Shown here: positions 12,016-23,370 of the stretch, one piece after another
Position numbering within the stretch: the stretch's first letter is position 1
Layout of the letters: each line of letters opens with the position of its first letter
NCBI RefSeq assembly: GCF_047511655.1
Contig: NC_133399.1
Location: 1,863,333-1,927,332, forward strand
Direction: 5' to 3'
DNA length: 64,000 nt
Source: Castor canadensis
Taxonomy: Eukaryota; Chordata; Mammalia; Rodentia; Castoridae
The notes under the pieces: model-generated
The model's database searches: none
Told to the model about the DNA's origin: nothing
Seen by the model: the letters and a program-made list of their open reading frames with translations, nothing else
Program-made: the position numbers and the translations under genes

Positions 12016-12950
12016 GGGGGAGCTGTTTCTTGCACTCCCTCCATTGTTGGAGAGAGCTTTCTCTTTTGCTTCTTTGTTATTAACTAACCTGGGGGTGACT
12101 GGAGATTCAGGAAAGACACAGGACAGACAAAAGCGGGGTCAGTTGTGTTGAGCACTCAGGTGGAGATGCACAACCCTCATTGCTTCTTTTCTCTATCTTG
12201 ATTCTTTAAGTCTTTACTCCTTGCAGTTCTTTAAAACCTTGTTTCTAAAGTCTTCTTTAAAACCTTGCTTAAAACCTCTTTTCTTAGACTGTTCTTAGCT
12301 TATCTTTAGTTTAATTGCTCTTGAAGTCTTTTTCCCCTAGGCTTGCACTGTCCCATCCCTCTTTAGCTCTCTCAAATCCTTGGTGCTTAAACTTGCAAAC
12401 AGCCAGGCATACAACCTGCATATGCATAACTTAACTCTTGGTCCTTAGACTCGCACTGTGCACTGTCCCATGTTCTCTTTGGCTTTTCTTTAGCTTAGCT
12501 TTCCTAAGGCCTGCATATGAAGTTCTTTCATAGCTTTTCCTTCTAAAGCCTGTGCTAAAGATCTCAGTGCAGACTTTCCATCAACCTCTCTAAGAATTCC
12601 CCTTTGGAAATCTTTTTCCCTTCAGCAATCTTTTCCCTTCCCAAAGCTTCCCACACCAAAAAGCCCAAAGCAAAAGCCAAAGCCAAAATCCCCTCTTTCT
12701 CCTTCAAGAGTCCTCTTATAACCCAGTGGCAAACAGGGTGGGGCCGTGGCCCTTATGTAGGGAATGACATCGCAACAGGAGAAACCTGGATTCCTGCTTC
12801 TCTGAATGCAAACAATTTAGGAGAAATAGCTGTTCTGCCTCTGGGGCTGTCCCAATCTCGGAAAAGCAGGAGAGCCGCATCTCGCCTTGCTTATGTCCAA
12901 GTTGTCATAGGCTTTGATCTGCTCTCCACAGGCACCCATTAAATGGATCT
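12016..12950. other. Low-complexity C/T-rich stretch, possible LTR
   Basis: Repeated ctttaaaacc/cttag-type tracts, then a more GC-rich end. It starts near tgttggagagagctttctc (about 12,044) and could be a class II LTR or part of one, but I cannot align it to another copy here. The 112-residue plus frame at 12,604-12,942 (Lys/Ala-rich start) is probably chance. Confidence 0.25.
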
Positions 12951-13119
12951 GTTTTTAAGGACATACACTACACTTCATGATTAAGTATGGTCTGTTATGC
13001 TAAAGAAAAACTGTAATTTTGTCTGACCTGTGTTTCATTGGTTTTATTTAGTTTCAAATTTGTGATGGTCTGATGTAACCAGGTAGAAACTTACTAATGT
13101 TTTCTCTTGGTACATTCAC

Positions 13120-13700
13120 AGAGGAGGAGCTCTATTCATTTTCACTCAAGAAAGAACTCACACTGGAGACAAACATTCTGGATGTGGGAAATGTGGAAAA
13201 GCATCCACAGATTCCTGCTGACATTGAAAAATAAAAGGACTGATACAGGAGAGAACTCCTATAGATACAAGTAATGTGGGAAAGACTTTTTAACTGTCAG
13301 TGACCTTAAGAAATCTGAACAAACACACATTAGAGTGTAGGAAAGCTAGGTGGGAATGCCTTCACTCATTCCACTACCATCAAACCATGAAGTCCACACT
13401 GCAGATAAAACCTATAGGTGTTAGCTTAGTGAAGGTGCCTGTACCCATTTCATTCACCTTCACACAAAAGAAATGACTCACAATCACAACCTTATATATA
13501 TAATCCATGTTGATATGTATTTATTCATTCCATCAGTGACAAATTCATGAAAGATATCACACTGGACAGAAACTCTTATGTTTAGAAGCAGTGAGGGAAA
13601 GCCTTCACTCATCCCACTTCCCTTTAGCAGCATGAAGAGACTCCATTCTGGTACTCATGAGAGTGCACAATTTATAGAACTTTTATTACTCAAAGCATGC
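13120..13700 (+). pseudogene. Second KRAB-ZNF finger relic (plus strand)
   Basis: Finger fragments include SGCGKCGKAST near 13,175 and later CGK- and HTL-like pieces, all broken by stops and shifts. From 13,400 it matches 9,990-10,290 in the same orientation (ctataggtg, tagtgaaggtgcctgtaccc) and, inverted, the tail of the minus-strand gene. It is a tandem copy of the 3' end of a KZFP unit with no KRAB exon nearby. Confidence 0.8.
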
Positions 13701-13710
13701 ATTATCACCT

Positions 13711-14020
13711 TGTAAGAAAAATGATCTTTTCTGTCAAAGTATATGTTACCCTCTTAGATTACTTAAAAATTCCCCAGGTCACTTGCATGTTTAAAGAGTT
13801 CTTGCTTCTTCTTCCAGATTCCTGTGTAACTCCATTGCCCACCAAACTGCATGTCCTCACCCATCCCCTAAGCCTTTTAGCCAATCAGGAAATATTGTGA
13901 ACCTTCGACCTGGACAAATCCCAGGTGAGGGGCAGGTACAACTGTGTCAGGGATGTAAGGAGGAGCCACTGTCAGCCATGTTGTGCTTGCATCGTTGCTC
14001 AGCTGGAGTGAGCACATGCT
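13711..14020 (+). mobile_element. Solo LTR (same family as 48,508-48,900), 3' end unclear
   Basis: Starts TGTAAGAAAAATGATC and aligns with 48,508 onward through a CCAAT box (agccaatcagg), an aactgtgtcagggatgtaag stretch and gagtgagcacatgct. The copies then diverge. It sits exactly at the end of the second finger relic. Confidence 0.65.
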
Positions 14021-14142
14021 CAACAACAAAACAAAAGTCTTCAATAAATTTAAAGGACTATATCACAGGAAATTGTGGCCAAAAGCAAGGAAAAGTCTCA
14101 GCTCATGGTGTGTCCTGTCTGAACTCAAGATCACAAGTCACA

Positions 14143-14806
14143 TGCCATAACACTCAACTATTGCAAAATGATAATAATTCCAACAACCTGTATATTGCTT
14201 GTTTTACTCCACAGGTGTTGGATCTCACTTACCCCTATTTATACTGCTTTTCCCTATACATATCTATAATATATTAGAAATTACGCACTTTGAGAGATTA
14301 GATTCAACACCTAATGGTGAAAATAACTATTATACCAACAGATTGTAAGTGTTTGTGACTTGGTTCTCTCTCTGTATATCATATTATATGTACTCACCCT
14401 TATTCATCATTCACGACATAACATCATGCAACACTCAGGTGATGAACTGAAGTGAGGAAAATGATGGTATAGGATGCCAGATTTTGTGACATTACTCAGA
14501 ATGGAACAGTCATAACTTGACAATTGTGAATGTTTATTTCTGGAATTTTCTATTTAATACTTTCAGGTCCATGTTAAGGTAAAACAGTAGAATGCAAACC
14601 TTTGCTTATGGGGGTTTTTGTATTTGTAAAAGAAACATGTCTCTGAATTGGGATGCTGACAACAGCCTAAAGAAGGATGTCAACATGTCCATGCTGATGT
14701 GTCATTGAGTTTATTAGGGGTTACTTAGACAGGGTTGGCCAACTCAAGGTTTCTCTGTACAGTATAGACCTTGCACATCATTTTGCAATAGTTGAGTGTT
14801 ATGGCA
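14143..14806. repeat. Perfect 30-bp inverted repeat pair, 604 bp apart
   Basis: 14,143-14,172 is the exact reverse complement of 14,777-14,806 (arm begins tgccataacactcaactatt). Neither flanking nor internal sequence continues the match. No target duplication and no known transposon ends were recognised. Confidence 0.7.
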
Positions 14807-14932
14807 CTCCAGTCCTTTGAAATGTATGCTGACTAGCTTTCCTTCTTTCCAACAGAAAGCTTTAGACCTGGGGGCATTTTGTGATGCCTTTACACTGAGA
14901 AACTCTGTGAATTAGATTGACCTTCATTCGAT

Positions 14933-16230
14933 GTGGGATGGCCTGCCAAGGGGACCTTTGATTTGCCTACAGCCTATCGGGTGGAACGGGTCATCATGGG
15001 ACAGCCCGGTGACCCTGACCAGATTCCTTACATCCTGACCTGGATTGAAGTCTTATGTGAAAAGCCTTCTTGGCTACAGAAGTGCATAAAGAAAAGCATA
15101 GCCTGCTCAAAGGTCCTCCTATCCACTAAGCCCCCCAAACTATCATCATCTACACGTTCAGAAATAAAAAGGTTGTCCTACAGGATGCCTCACTGGATGA
15201 TGATTTTCCCTCACCACCTCCATACCCCCCCCACCAACTTGCAGGACCCAAGCCAAGTTTTGAGTCTGCCACACACCAGGAATGGGTCTTCATACCAGCC
15301 CCCAGAGCCAAGACCCTTGGCAGAGGGCCCCCCATCTGATCCCTCAGCTCCTGTTCTCCCATTATGACAGACTCCCGGAGATGGGGCTCCTTTTATGATC
15401 TATGTGCTCTTTTCAACCACTGATCTCTATAACTGGAAATAACAAAATCTGTCTTTTTCTGACAAGCCCCAGGGGCTAATCTCTCTTCTTGAGACTGTGT
15501 TTTTCACTCACCAGCCTACCTGGGATGATTGCCAACAGCTCTTACAGACCTCTCTTCACAGCTGAAAAGTGAGACCACATTCAGTGGGAAGCCAGAAAAG
15601 ATGTCCTGGGCCCGGATGGGACTCCTACCAGGAATCAGGACATTCTGGGGACTGTTTTTCCCTTGGTCCATCCTAACTGGGATCTAAACTCTCATGCAGG
15701 TAAGGAGGCTCTTGCCAACTATCGCCAGCTCCTTCTTATGGGAGTCCAAGCTGCAGCCTGGAAACCCACCAATTTGTCTAAGGTAAGTGAGGTTCTACAA
15801 GGCAAAGATGAGTCCCCTGCAGCCTTCCTGGAGGCATATAGGACATACATGCCTATAAACCCAGAGGCAGCAGAGACTAGAAGGGCAATAAATATTGCTT
15901 TCACTTCCCAGTTAGCCCTAGACATTAGAAAGAAATTACAAAAGCAGGAGGGACTTGAAGGAAAATTATTATCAGAACTAATAGAAATAGCACAATGTGT
16001 CTATAATAATAGAGACATGCCAGAAGATAGGCCAAAAGGCTTTCAAAGGTGATGGTGGCAGCTCTGCAAACTCCCACCTCCAGGTCCTGAAGAATTTCTG
16101 GTCCTCCTGCCAACCAGCAACTTGCAAGAAACCCAGAACCCCACTGGAAAAAGACCAATGTGCTTATAGTAAAGAACTGGGACACTGGAAAAATGAATGC
16201 CCTAAGAGAAAAGGGGGAACCAAAAGGTCC
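14933..16230 (+). pseudogene. ERV gag remnant (MA, p12-like, CA, NC)
   Basis: Matrix-like start (GTFDLP, PDQIPYILTWIEVL) is followed by a proline-rich part in which a shifted frame shows SPPPYPPP at about 15,211-15,234, a PPPY-type late-domain motif. Capsid begins around 15,395 (DLYNWK in frame) and continues in the open frame 15,663-16,052, with the major-homology region (QGKDESPAAFLEAYR) and DIRKKLQKQEGL. The nucleocapsid knuckle reads CAYSKELGHWKNEC, with Ser at the second Cys position (16,168-16,170). At least three frames are needed to read the whole gene, so no Gag is made. Confidence 0.85.
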
Positions 16231-16284
16231 TCTAACTGGAGTGATGGGGCCGGGCTCCCTGCCATCACCCCCTCCGGAGCCCAT

Positions 16285-16605
16285 GCTTACCCTTCAACTG
16301 GGGGGCAAATCAGTCAAATTCTTATGTCATACTGGTGCAGCCTATTCAGTTATTTAAAAACCAGAGGGCCCCTTATCTAAAGGAAAATTGTCTATTCAAG
16401 GGGCCACAGGAACTCAACAAGACTACAACTGGTCAGAAGGCCAAATTACTAACCTAGGAGGAGGGACTATAACCCATTCTTTTCTGGTGATTCCTGACTG
16501 TCCCTACCCCTTGCTGGGCTGAGACCTCCTACACAAGTTACAAGCCACCATCTCCTTCCAGGAAGAGGGAACTTATCTGGACACCCAAGGCCAACCTCCT
16601 ATCAA
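16285..16605 (+). pseudogene. ERV protease remnant
   Basis: Retroviral aspartic protease fold, read from LTLQLGGKSVKF on. The active-site triplet reads HTG, with His (16,328-16,330) where the family has the catalytic Asp. A stop follows at 16,352 and another interrupts the C-terminal LLG region at about 16,519. It is not functional. Confidence 0.8.
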
Positions 16606-16679
16606 ATTGTTGACCTGTCCCTTAAGTGAGGAATATCTTCTGTCTATGACAGAACAAAAGCCTCAATGACCCCCTATCT

Positions 16680-18160
16680 GTCTGAACTCAGAAAAAGGAT
16701 GCCCCATGTGTGGGCAGAATCTAACCCACTGGGACTAACTAATCACCATGCCCCAATAGTGGTCCAACTTACTTCATAGGCAATGCCCATTGCAGTTAAA
16801 CAGCACCCTATTAATGTGGAGGCAAAAAGAGACATTGCTGTCCACATTAAGATGCTAAAGGAAGTGGGAATTTTGGTTCCATGTCACTCACCATGGAACA
16901 CACCTCTCCTACATATCATAAGCCAGGTACTAATGACTATTGTCCTGTCCAAGATCTAAGAGAAATAAACAAGAGAGTAGAAACAATCCATTCCATGGTC
17001 CCCAATCCTTATACTCTCCTCAGCCTCTTGCCTCCTAGCCACCAAGTGTACACAGTCTTGGACCTAAAGGATGCCTTCTTCAGTCTCCCGCTGGCAGAGG
17101 TGAGTCAACCCATTTTTGCCCTTGAGTGGACTGATCCAGAGGAGGGACTTTCTGGCCAATTAACCTGGACAAGATTGCCACAGGGGTTCAAGAACTCCCC
17201 TACCTTGTTTGATGAAGCCCTCAGCCAGGATCTTTTAGCATTCAGAGCAGAACACCCAGGAATAGTCCTGTTACAATATGTAGATGATCTCTTACGGGCG
17301 GCTGAAACCAAAACTGACTGTAGGGAGGCCACCGAGGACCTACTTAAAGGTTTGGGAGACAAAGAGTACCGTGTCTCAGCTAAAAAGGCCCAGTTTTGTA
17401 CCCCATGGCTACTTGATTTGACCCAGGAAAAATGGACTCTCAGCAAGGGACGTAGTGAAGCTATCCTCAAAATTCTGCCACCAAGAACTAAAAGACAAGT
17501 GCGGGAATTTTTGGGAGCTGTTGGATACTGCTGGCTTTGGATTCCTGGCTTCTCAGAGATAGCTAAGCCCTTATACACAAGCACTAGAGGGGAAAATGCC
17601 CCCCCTAGAATGGACAGAGACAGAACAACAAGTTTTGAAAAGCTAAAACAGGCATTGGTGTCTGGATATCTTGCTTTGCCAGATATCCAAAAACCCTTTT
17701 ACCTATATGTAGCTGAAGTAAGGGGCATAGCAAAGGGCATGCTTGCTCAGACCTTAGGGCCATGGAAAAGACTGATTGCATACCTCTCAAAGAGACTGGA
17801 CCTAGTCACAGCAGGATGGCCAATATGCCTGGGAGCCATCGCCACCATGGCCATACTGGTAAAAGAGGCCAATAAGCTAACTCTGGGACAAGAGCTCCAC
17901 CTAGTGGCCCCCCATGCAGTGGACGCCCTTTTAAAAGCCTTGCCACACAGATGGATGACAAATGCTCCTGTAATTCAATATTAAGCTCTGTTGATAGATC
18001 AAAACAGAGTAAAGTTTTTAAAGACTGCAGCTTTTAACCCCGCTACCCTTCTTCTGGATAATGACCCCGAGGAACCAATTCATGACTGCCTAGAAACCCT
18101 CAAAAACACCCAGAGCCTTTGATCGGACCTGACTGATGTTCCCTGGGATGAGCCAGATGA
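16680..18160 (+). pseudogene. ERV reverse transcriptase remnant
   Basis: The longest open piece (16,881-17,984, 367 codons) covers fingers, palm, thumb and connection. VLDLKDAFF (residues 59-67) holds the first catalytic Asp, LPQGFKNSPTLFDEAL follows, and the polymerase motif YVDD is intact at 17,277-17,288. The primer-grip side is shortened: the expected YLG segment after the QFCTP stretch is missing. Upstream RT sequence (16,690-16,880) is cut by a stop near 16,778 and a shift. Downstream stops fall at 17,982 and 18,120 in the same frame as RNase H. Intact YVDD alone does not imply activity. Confidence 0.9.
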
Positions 18161-18731
18161 GGTACTGTTCAACAATGGCTCCAGTTTTGTGACCAATGGA
18201 ATAAGGTATGCAGGGACAGCAGTAGTCACCCTGGACTGGACCATCTGGGCCCAGGCACTTGGACATGGAACCTCAGCCCAAAAGGATGAACTAATTACCC
18301 TGATCCAAGGTCTAAGGTACGGGAGAGATAAAATTATCAATGTACACACAGACAGCCGAAATGCATTTGCGATGGCCCAATATGGAGCCCTATACAGGGA
18401 GAGAGGCTTCCTTACCTCTAAGGGTAAAAATATTAAAAATGCCCAGGAAATTCTAGCCCTCTTAGAGGCCCTCTGGCTTCCTAAAAATGTGGCCATTATT
18501 CACTGCTGTGGTCATCAAAGAGAGGACCACCCTGAAGCAAGGGGAAACCAGCCAGCTGATCAAGCTGCAAGAACAGTCACCACAAAAGCAGTGGGTCCTC
18601 TAGAAATCTTACTGACACACACCTCAGCTCTGACCTCACGACCAAATTACACAGAACAGGACCTACAATTAGAAGGGACCCTCCAGCTAAAAACAAGCCC
18701 CTCTGGATGGAAAACATTGCCAGATGGATGA
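18150..18731 (+). pseudogene. ERV RNase H remnant
   Basis: RNase H domain with HTDSRNAFA, QKDELITL and an IIHCCGHQ end. The first catalytic carboxylate is replaced by Asn (18,174-18,176, reading FNNGSS), so the enzyme would be inactive. It shares the RT frame and ends in a stop at 18,729. Confidence 0.85.
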
Positions 18732-18739
18732 ATATTTCT

Positions 18740-19823
18740 CCCCTGGTCTCTGGGACACATGCTCATAAAAGACTTTCATGACACCACTCACTTGGGATCC
18801 ACAAAATTAACTTAACTTTTAAGAAAATGGTTCTTTATCCAGAACTTAGAATACATGGCACAAAATTTCATTACAAAGTGCAATGTATAACAACAGGTTA
18901 ACCAAAAAAGGACCACTCTTGGTTGAGCCAGGAATAAGAATGCGAGGTTCCTTCCCTGCAGAACAATGGGAGATTGATTTCACTGAAATCAGGCCAGACT
19001 TATATGGGTACAAATATTTACTGGTAATGGTTGATACGCTCTCTAGAAGGACTGAGGCTTTCTCCATGAAAACTGAAACAGCTCAGATTACTGTAAAGAA
19101 ACTCCTACAAGAAATAGTTCTGTGATTTGGCCTCCCTTTAATATGGGGTCTGACAATGGCCCAGCTTTCACAGCTAAAATATCTAAATTAATAGCCAAAG
19201 CACTACAGATCAAATGGAAATTATACTGAGCTTATAGTCCCCAGAGTTCAGGACAGGTAGAAAGGATGAACTGTACTCTAAAAGAGCTGGTTACTAAGCT
19301 CTCCTTGGAGATGGGCGGTGGCTGGGTGAACATCCTTCCTGCAGCCCTATTGAGTAAGATGTACCCCTTATAGACAGGGTTTCACTCCATTTGAGATCCT
19401 CTAGGGGTGACCACCTCCCTTAATCCCCAGATTGGGGGAGGAAACCCTGACTAAAATTTCTAATCATGATCGTCTCCAGTCTCTCCAGGCTCTTCAGCAG
19501 ACTCTCAAATTCACTCAGCTGTCCGGCAGGCCCAAGGAGCAGCAATACCTGACAGCCCCCTTGGGACTCCTTATGAGCTGGGAGACCTAGTGTGGGTAAA
19601 AAGACACCACCCTGACAACCTTGAGCCCCACTGGCAAGCTCCCTACACTGTGATCCTGTCCACACCCACGGCCATCAGGGTAGCTGGAAAATGCCCTTGG
19701 ATTCATCATACTTGGCTTAAGAGAGCCTTCACAGAGAACTCTGACCAGCGTTGGACAGTCATCAGACCTGAGGCTAATCAGGACCCCCTCAAGATAAGAC
19801 TTAAACATGTCCCCAATTGATTG
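18740..19823 (+). pseudogene. ERV integrase remnant
   Basis: The N-terminal zinc domain is recognisable (FHDTTHLG near 18,775, KCNV near 18,880) but broken. The catalytic core keeps all three acidic positions: Asp in EIDFTEI (18,976-18,978), Asp in SDNGPAF (19,152-19,154) and Glu in SSGQVERMN (19,260-19,262). They lie in different frames because of stops and single-base shifts. The C-terminal domain is open at 19,590-19,823 (WVKRHHP, PYTVIL, WIHHTWLKRAF). It is not translatable as one protein. Confidence 0.87.
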
Positions 19824-19843
19824 TCCTTTTCTGTTCCTCAAAG

Positions 19844-21680
19844 ATGTTATTCCTGTATCTGTTTTTAATGAGCCTGCCCTTAAACTTGCTTATTGCCTCT
19901 AACCCTCATGCACACCCCACCCCCACCAGCCCTGAAATGTCATATGGGAACTTCTAGATTCTGTCACAGGACAATACAAAGGCTCATAACCTCAGGCCAG
20001 CCCACCTTCTCCAAGGATATATGTGATCTATTTGGGAAAAGCTGAAATTCATACAGGAAAAATGGGAAATTGATATGGATGTGATCACTACAATTTAGAA
20101 GAAGGGCTACGGACTAAACAATATTATGTTTGTCCAGCCAATACCCCTGGCTGCCAGGGCTCAGGCCAATACCACTGTGCCAGTTGGAGCTGTGTAACTG
20201 AAGCCACCTGAACACATAATGACCTCTTTATCTCCTTCACAGATTCCCGAAGAAGCACTCCCAGCAAGACATGTGGAAGGGGAAATTGCAACCCTTTAAA
20301 GATAACCTTGAAGTCCTGGCAACCCTGGTCAAAGTCCATGTGGGAAACTGGAAGAACAGGGAGCTTTCGATTATACGTGACTGGTAGAGATCCGGGGACA
20401 GAGTTGACCATCTGAAAAAAGGAAAAGAGGTCCCTATCGGCCCAAATGCCTACAACCCCTACCCAGACTCTTCCTGGTTCACTTGCCCCTGGAGGCCCCC
20501 CTGCCCAAATTCCTCCCACGTCGAGACTTACTCACAGAGGCCTCTTCAGGACTACAGATGCAGTTTTTAGAGCTTTCAATGCCACTAACCCTAATCTAAC
20601 ACAAGATTGTTGGCTCCGCTTAAATCCTGAGCCGCCCTACTATGTAGGTATTGGGGTAGATGCCATCTTAGGCTCCGAAGAACAAGATATTCAGAATCGG
20701 ACACAAACTGAAATCACCAAAAGTAAATCTGTCTGTCCATAAGGCTTTAACCCCAAACTCACCCTTGGGGATCTCCCAGGATGAGGTCTCTGTAATAGGA
20801 CTCCTGGCTATAATCTTAAACTATCCCCTTATCAAAATTTGTGTGCCCAAGAAATCATCCTCTCAGATCTGGGCGATGCCCTCGCCTTCCTTGTGCCCCC
20901 TCCTGGCATTTGGTTTGTCTGCACTATGGGAGTAACTCCTTGCATTAATTCCCACACCTTTACAGGACAAAATTATGAGGAACTCTGTGTGTTAACCCAT
21001 ATCATTCCCCAGGTTTACCTATACGAAGGGGAAGCAGGCAGACAACACTTACAAATTCCCCCTCCTTTTCCTAATCACAGTGCTAGGCGAGCAGCCCCTA
21101 CCCTGGTACCTGTCCTGACAGGACTAGGCATAGCTGGATTGGCTGCCATAGGAGCTTCTGCATTGATAACTGGAGATGTAAACTTCAAAACCCTAAGTAA
21201 ACAGATAGCTCAAGATCTTCATGAGTTAGAACAACCTATCACCAATTTAGAGAGTTCATTAGATTCCCTAGCTGAAATGGTGTTACAAAACTGAAGGAGT
21301 CTAGACCTTCTATTTTTTAAAACAAGGAAGACTATGTGGGGCTCTGGGAGAAACCTGTTGTTTTTATACAAACCATTCAGGGGTGATTAAGGATAACATG
21401 ACATTGGTAAGAAAGTTTATAGGACAGGGAAGAACCTCGTAAATCATCAGGAAACGTATCAAAATTTATTCTCTTGGTTCCCCTGGCTAATACTCTAATA
21501 ATGGCAATCTCAGGGCCTCTAATCTTGGGACTTATCTTGGGACTAATAGTGGGGCCCAGTATTCTTAATGCCTTAATTAAATTTTTCCACCAACACATTT
21601 CTTCCATAAAACTGATGGCCTTGAGAACTAAATATGATTCTATCCAGTCAGAAGAGTATAACATTTTACTCTGTAACTAA
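19844..21680 (+). pseudogene. ERV envelope remnant (SU and TM)
   Basis: Starts with a hydrophobic leader (MLFLYLFLMSLPLNLLIA) and soon meets stops. The SU part at 20,446-20,742 has the disulphide-exchange motif position as CWLR (20,608-20,619), where CxxC is expected. TM is better kept: a basic cleavage-like site (ARRAA), a hydrophobic fusion-peptide-like segment (about 21,100-21,175), heptad-rich sequence, a stop at about 21,291, a CX6CC motif (21,335-21,361) in another frame, and a membrane anchor plus short tail at 21,474-21,680. Env has at least four breaks and is not a domesticated syncytin-like gene. Confidence 0.87.
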
Positions 21681-21693
21681 AAGCAGAGGGGAA

Positions 21694-22108
21694 TGAAATG
21701 GCTAATAACTTAGCCAGAGGGGAGCCATTAATCAGGTGCCATTCACTTAGCCAGAGGGAAGCCATTAATCAGGTGCCATTTTAGCTTTCAAGCTGAAGGA
21801 GGTTCATGAGGGGGTCTGGTTCCCATAAAATTAGAACAGAAGAAACCAAACTAGGATATGGCCAAATGATTGTGTTCACTTATGTTTATAGATAGCAGCT
21901 AATGTCTCACTCCTGTACCGTAGCTAACAGCCATTGTCTCACTTCTGTACCTAGGCTAGCTTGCTTCGCAAAGATTGCCAGACAGGATATAGTTTTTGCA
22001 TTTATAAACCCTGCAAAAGTTTAGAGAAGGGCTGCTCTCCAGCTGGCTAATAAAGACTCTCCCTTAAAGTCTTTCTTGGGTGGTCATGCCTTGTTTTACC
22101 TTATAACA
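21694..22108 (+). mobile_element. 3' LTR of the class I ERV
   Basis: Preceded by a polypurine tract (aaaagcagaggggaa, 21,679-21,693), starts TGAAATGG and ends CA near 22,108 (the end could be nearer 22,085). U3 holds a 36-bp tandem duplication (21,708-21,743 and 21,745-21,780, one mismatch) and a second, looser pair of about 30 bp around 21,897-21,955. TATA box tttataaa lies at 22,001-22,008 and AATAAA at 22,049-22,054. Confidence 0.85.
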
Positions 22109-22109
22109 G

Positions 22110-23370
22110 TTTGAAGAAGGATGGCAAGTAATTTGAGTGAAATTATTTGTGTCTTATGACATGATGAAATAAAACTGCACTGTAGTGTGCTATATTTGGC
22201 AGAAAAGTATATCAAAATGAGAAAATTTGAGGGATACCTGGCTTCTCCTAACAGCTTAAGTAGTAAATACAAATAGGGAAATATATGTGTAATGAAAAGT
22301 AAACAGAATTTAAACATATGGAAAACATTCATTCTTTCCTTGGAAAGAATCAACCTTTATGTTTGGGAATAATACCGTGACGTGACTTAAAATTTGGGCT
22401 TATGTCTGACAGAGTAGATCAAGTTGCAAAGTGTCTGCCTATCAAGACTGAGGCCCTAAATTCAAATACTAATACCCAAAAAATTTTTGGTTGAAAATAC
22501 AAGGAACAGAATTTCTACTCATCAGGGACTGGAGGAATGAATATGAGTACATTGTGAACATGAGTACAGAACTGAGTATCGCATTACAGACCAAAGTTTC
22601 AGTAACATGTGGTCACAAGAATTTAATTGGGGGTGGGGAGACAGCACACCCATAGTATGTTAAGGGTAAGTTATCAACTAAACTAAAGTGCACATCCTAT
22701 TAGTTCTCTAGGTCCACAAAGTAGAAGAACTGGGAATTGTGGCATTCTCCCACATCCACTGCAAAAAGTATCACATGGAATTCCTTGGCCCAGGTAGAAA
22801 CCTACCACAGAGTTTGAGCCATCAGACAGACCCCACTAGGGCAAAGTTCAGGGGATATGCTGGGTTGGGATTGCTGTAGGAAAGTTGTTTTGATGTCAAT
22901 GGGGTCCACAGAAGTGCAACCACTGCTTAGACACCCAGATCTACCATGGGTATGTGACATCTCAAGCATATGAGGTAAGTGCATGTGATATGAAGCATAA
23001 GTCAGCCAGAAAATCTATGGCGGCAAGGATACATAGATTTGTGGGCACAAACCTTGCCTCAGTATGTCTAGGAAGGAGAGTGTTGGATCAACAATGATTG
23101 CAGCAGGGAATCCAGTCCTCTCAATCCCACCAAGAGTAATTCCATCTTTCACAAAGCCAACATGAGGCTCTCCTGCGTATTGAGGCTATGTGCCAGACTG
23201 AAGAGAATAGAAGACATCTGGGCTAAGGATGGGACTCAAGAGGAAGAGTGTCTGCCAAGCCAGTGGAAGGCCTGAATTATAATACATTCCTGCCAAATAA
23301 AGTCAGTCTTTCCACAGTGTGAAAATGTTTGCTGAGACCAGTAGCATTCACTATAACATTTCTACAGTGT
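22110..23370. other. Non-coding stretch with a SINE fragment
   Basis: A tRNA-like SINE half is visible at 22,400-22,490 (gcaaagtgtctgcctatcaa). Otherwise I see no gene, repeat family or conserved site. Confidence 0.5.

Larger units (their letters stand above)
14933..22108 (+). mobile_element. Defective class I (gammaretrovirus-like) endogenous retrovirus, 5' truncated
   Basis: The order gag, pro, RT, RNase H, integrase, env, polypurine tract, 3' LTR is kept on the plus strand. There is no 5' LTR, primer binding site or leader: homology starts inside matrix. Every gene carries stops or frameshifts and several catalytic positions are altered, so it is dead as a virus. Group assignment rests on the matrix/capsid style, a single zinc knuckle in NC and a CX6CC TM subunit. 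Confidence 0.93.

Noticed and set aside
12604..12942. 112-residue frame with a Lys/Ala-rich start
   Set aside because: Arises from low-complexity gccaaa repeats in C/T-rich sequence; no domain, start context or splice support.
13711..14020. 5' LTR of the class I ERV
   Set aside because: Its sequence does not match the 3' LTR at 21,694-22,108 and does match a solo LTR at 48,508. It belongs to another family.
19844..21680. Domesticated envelope (syncytin-like) gene
   Set aside because: Multiple stops and frame changes across SU and TM, and loss of the SU CxxC motif.
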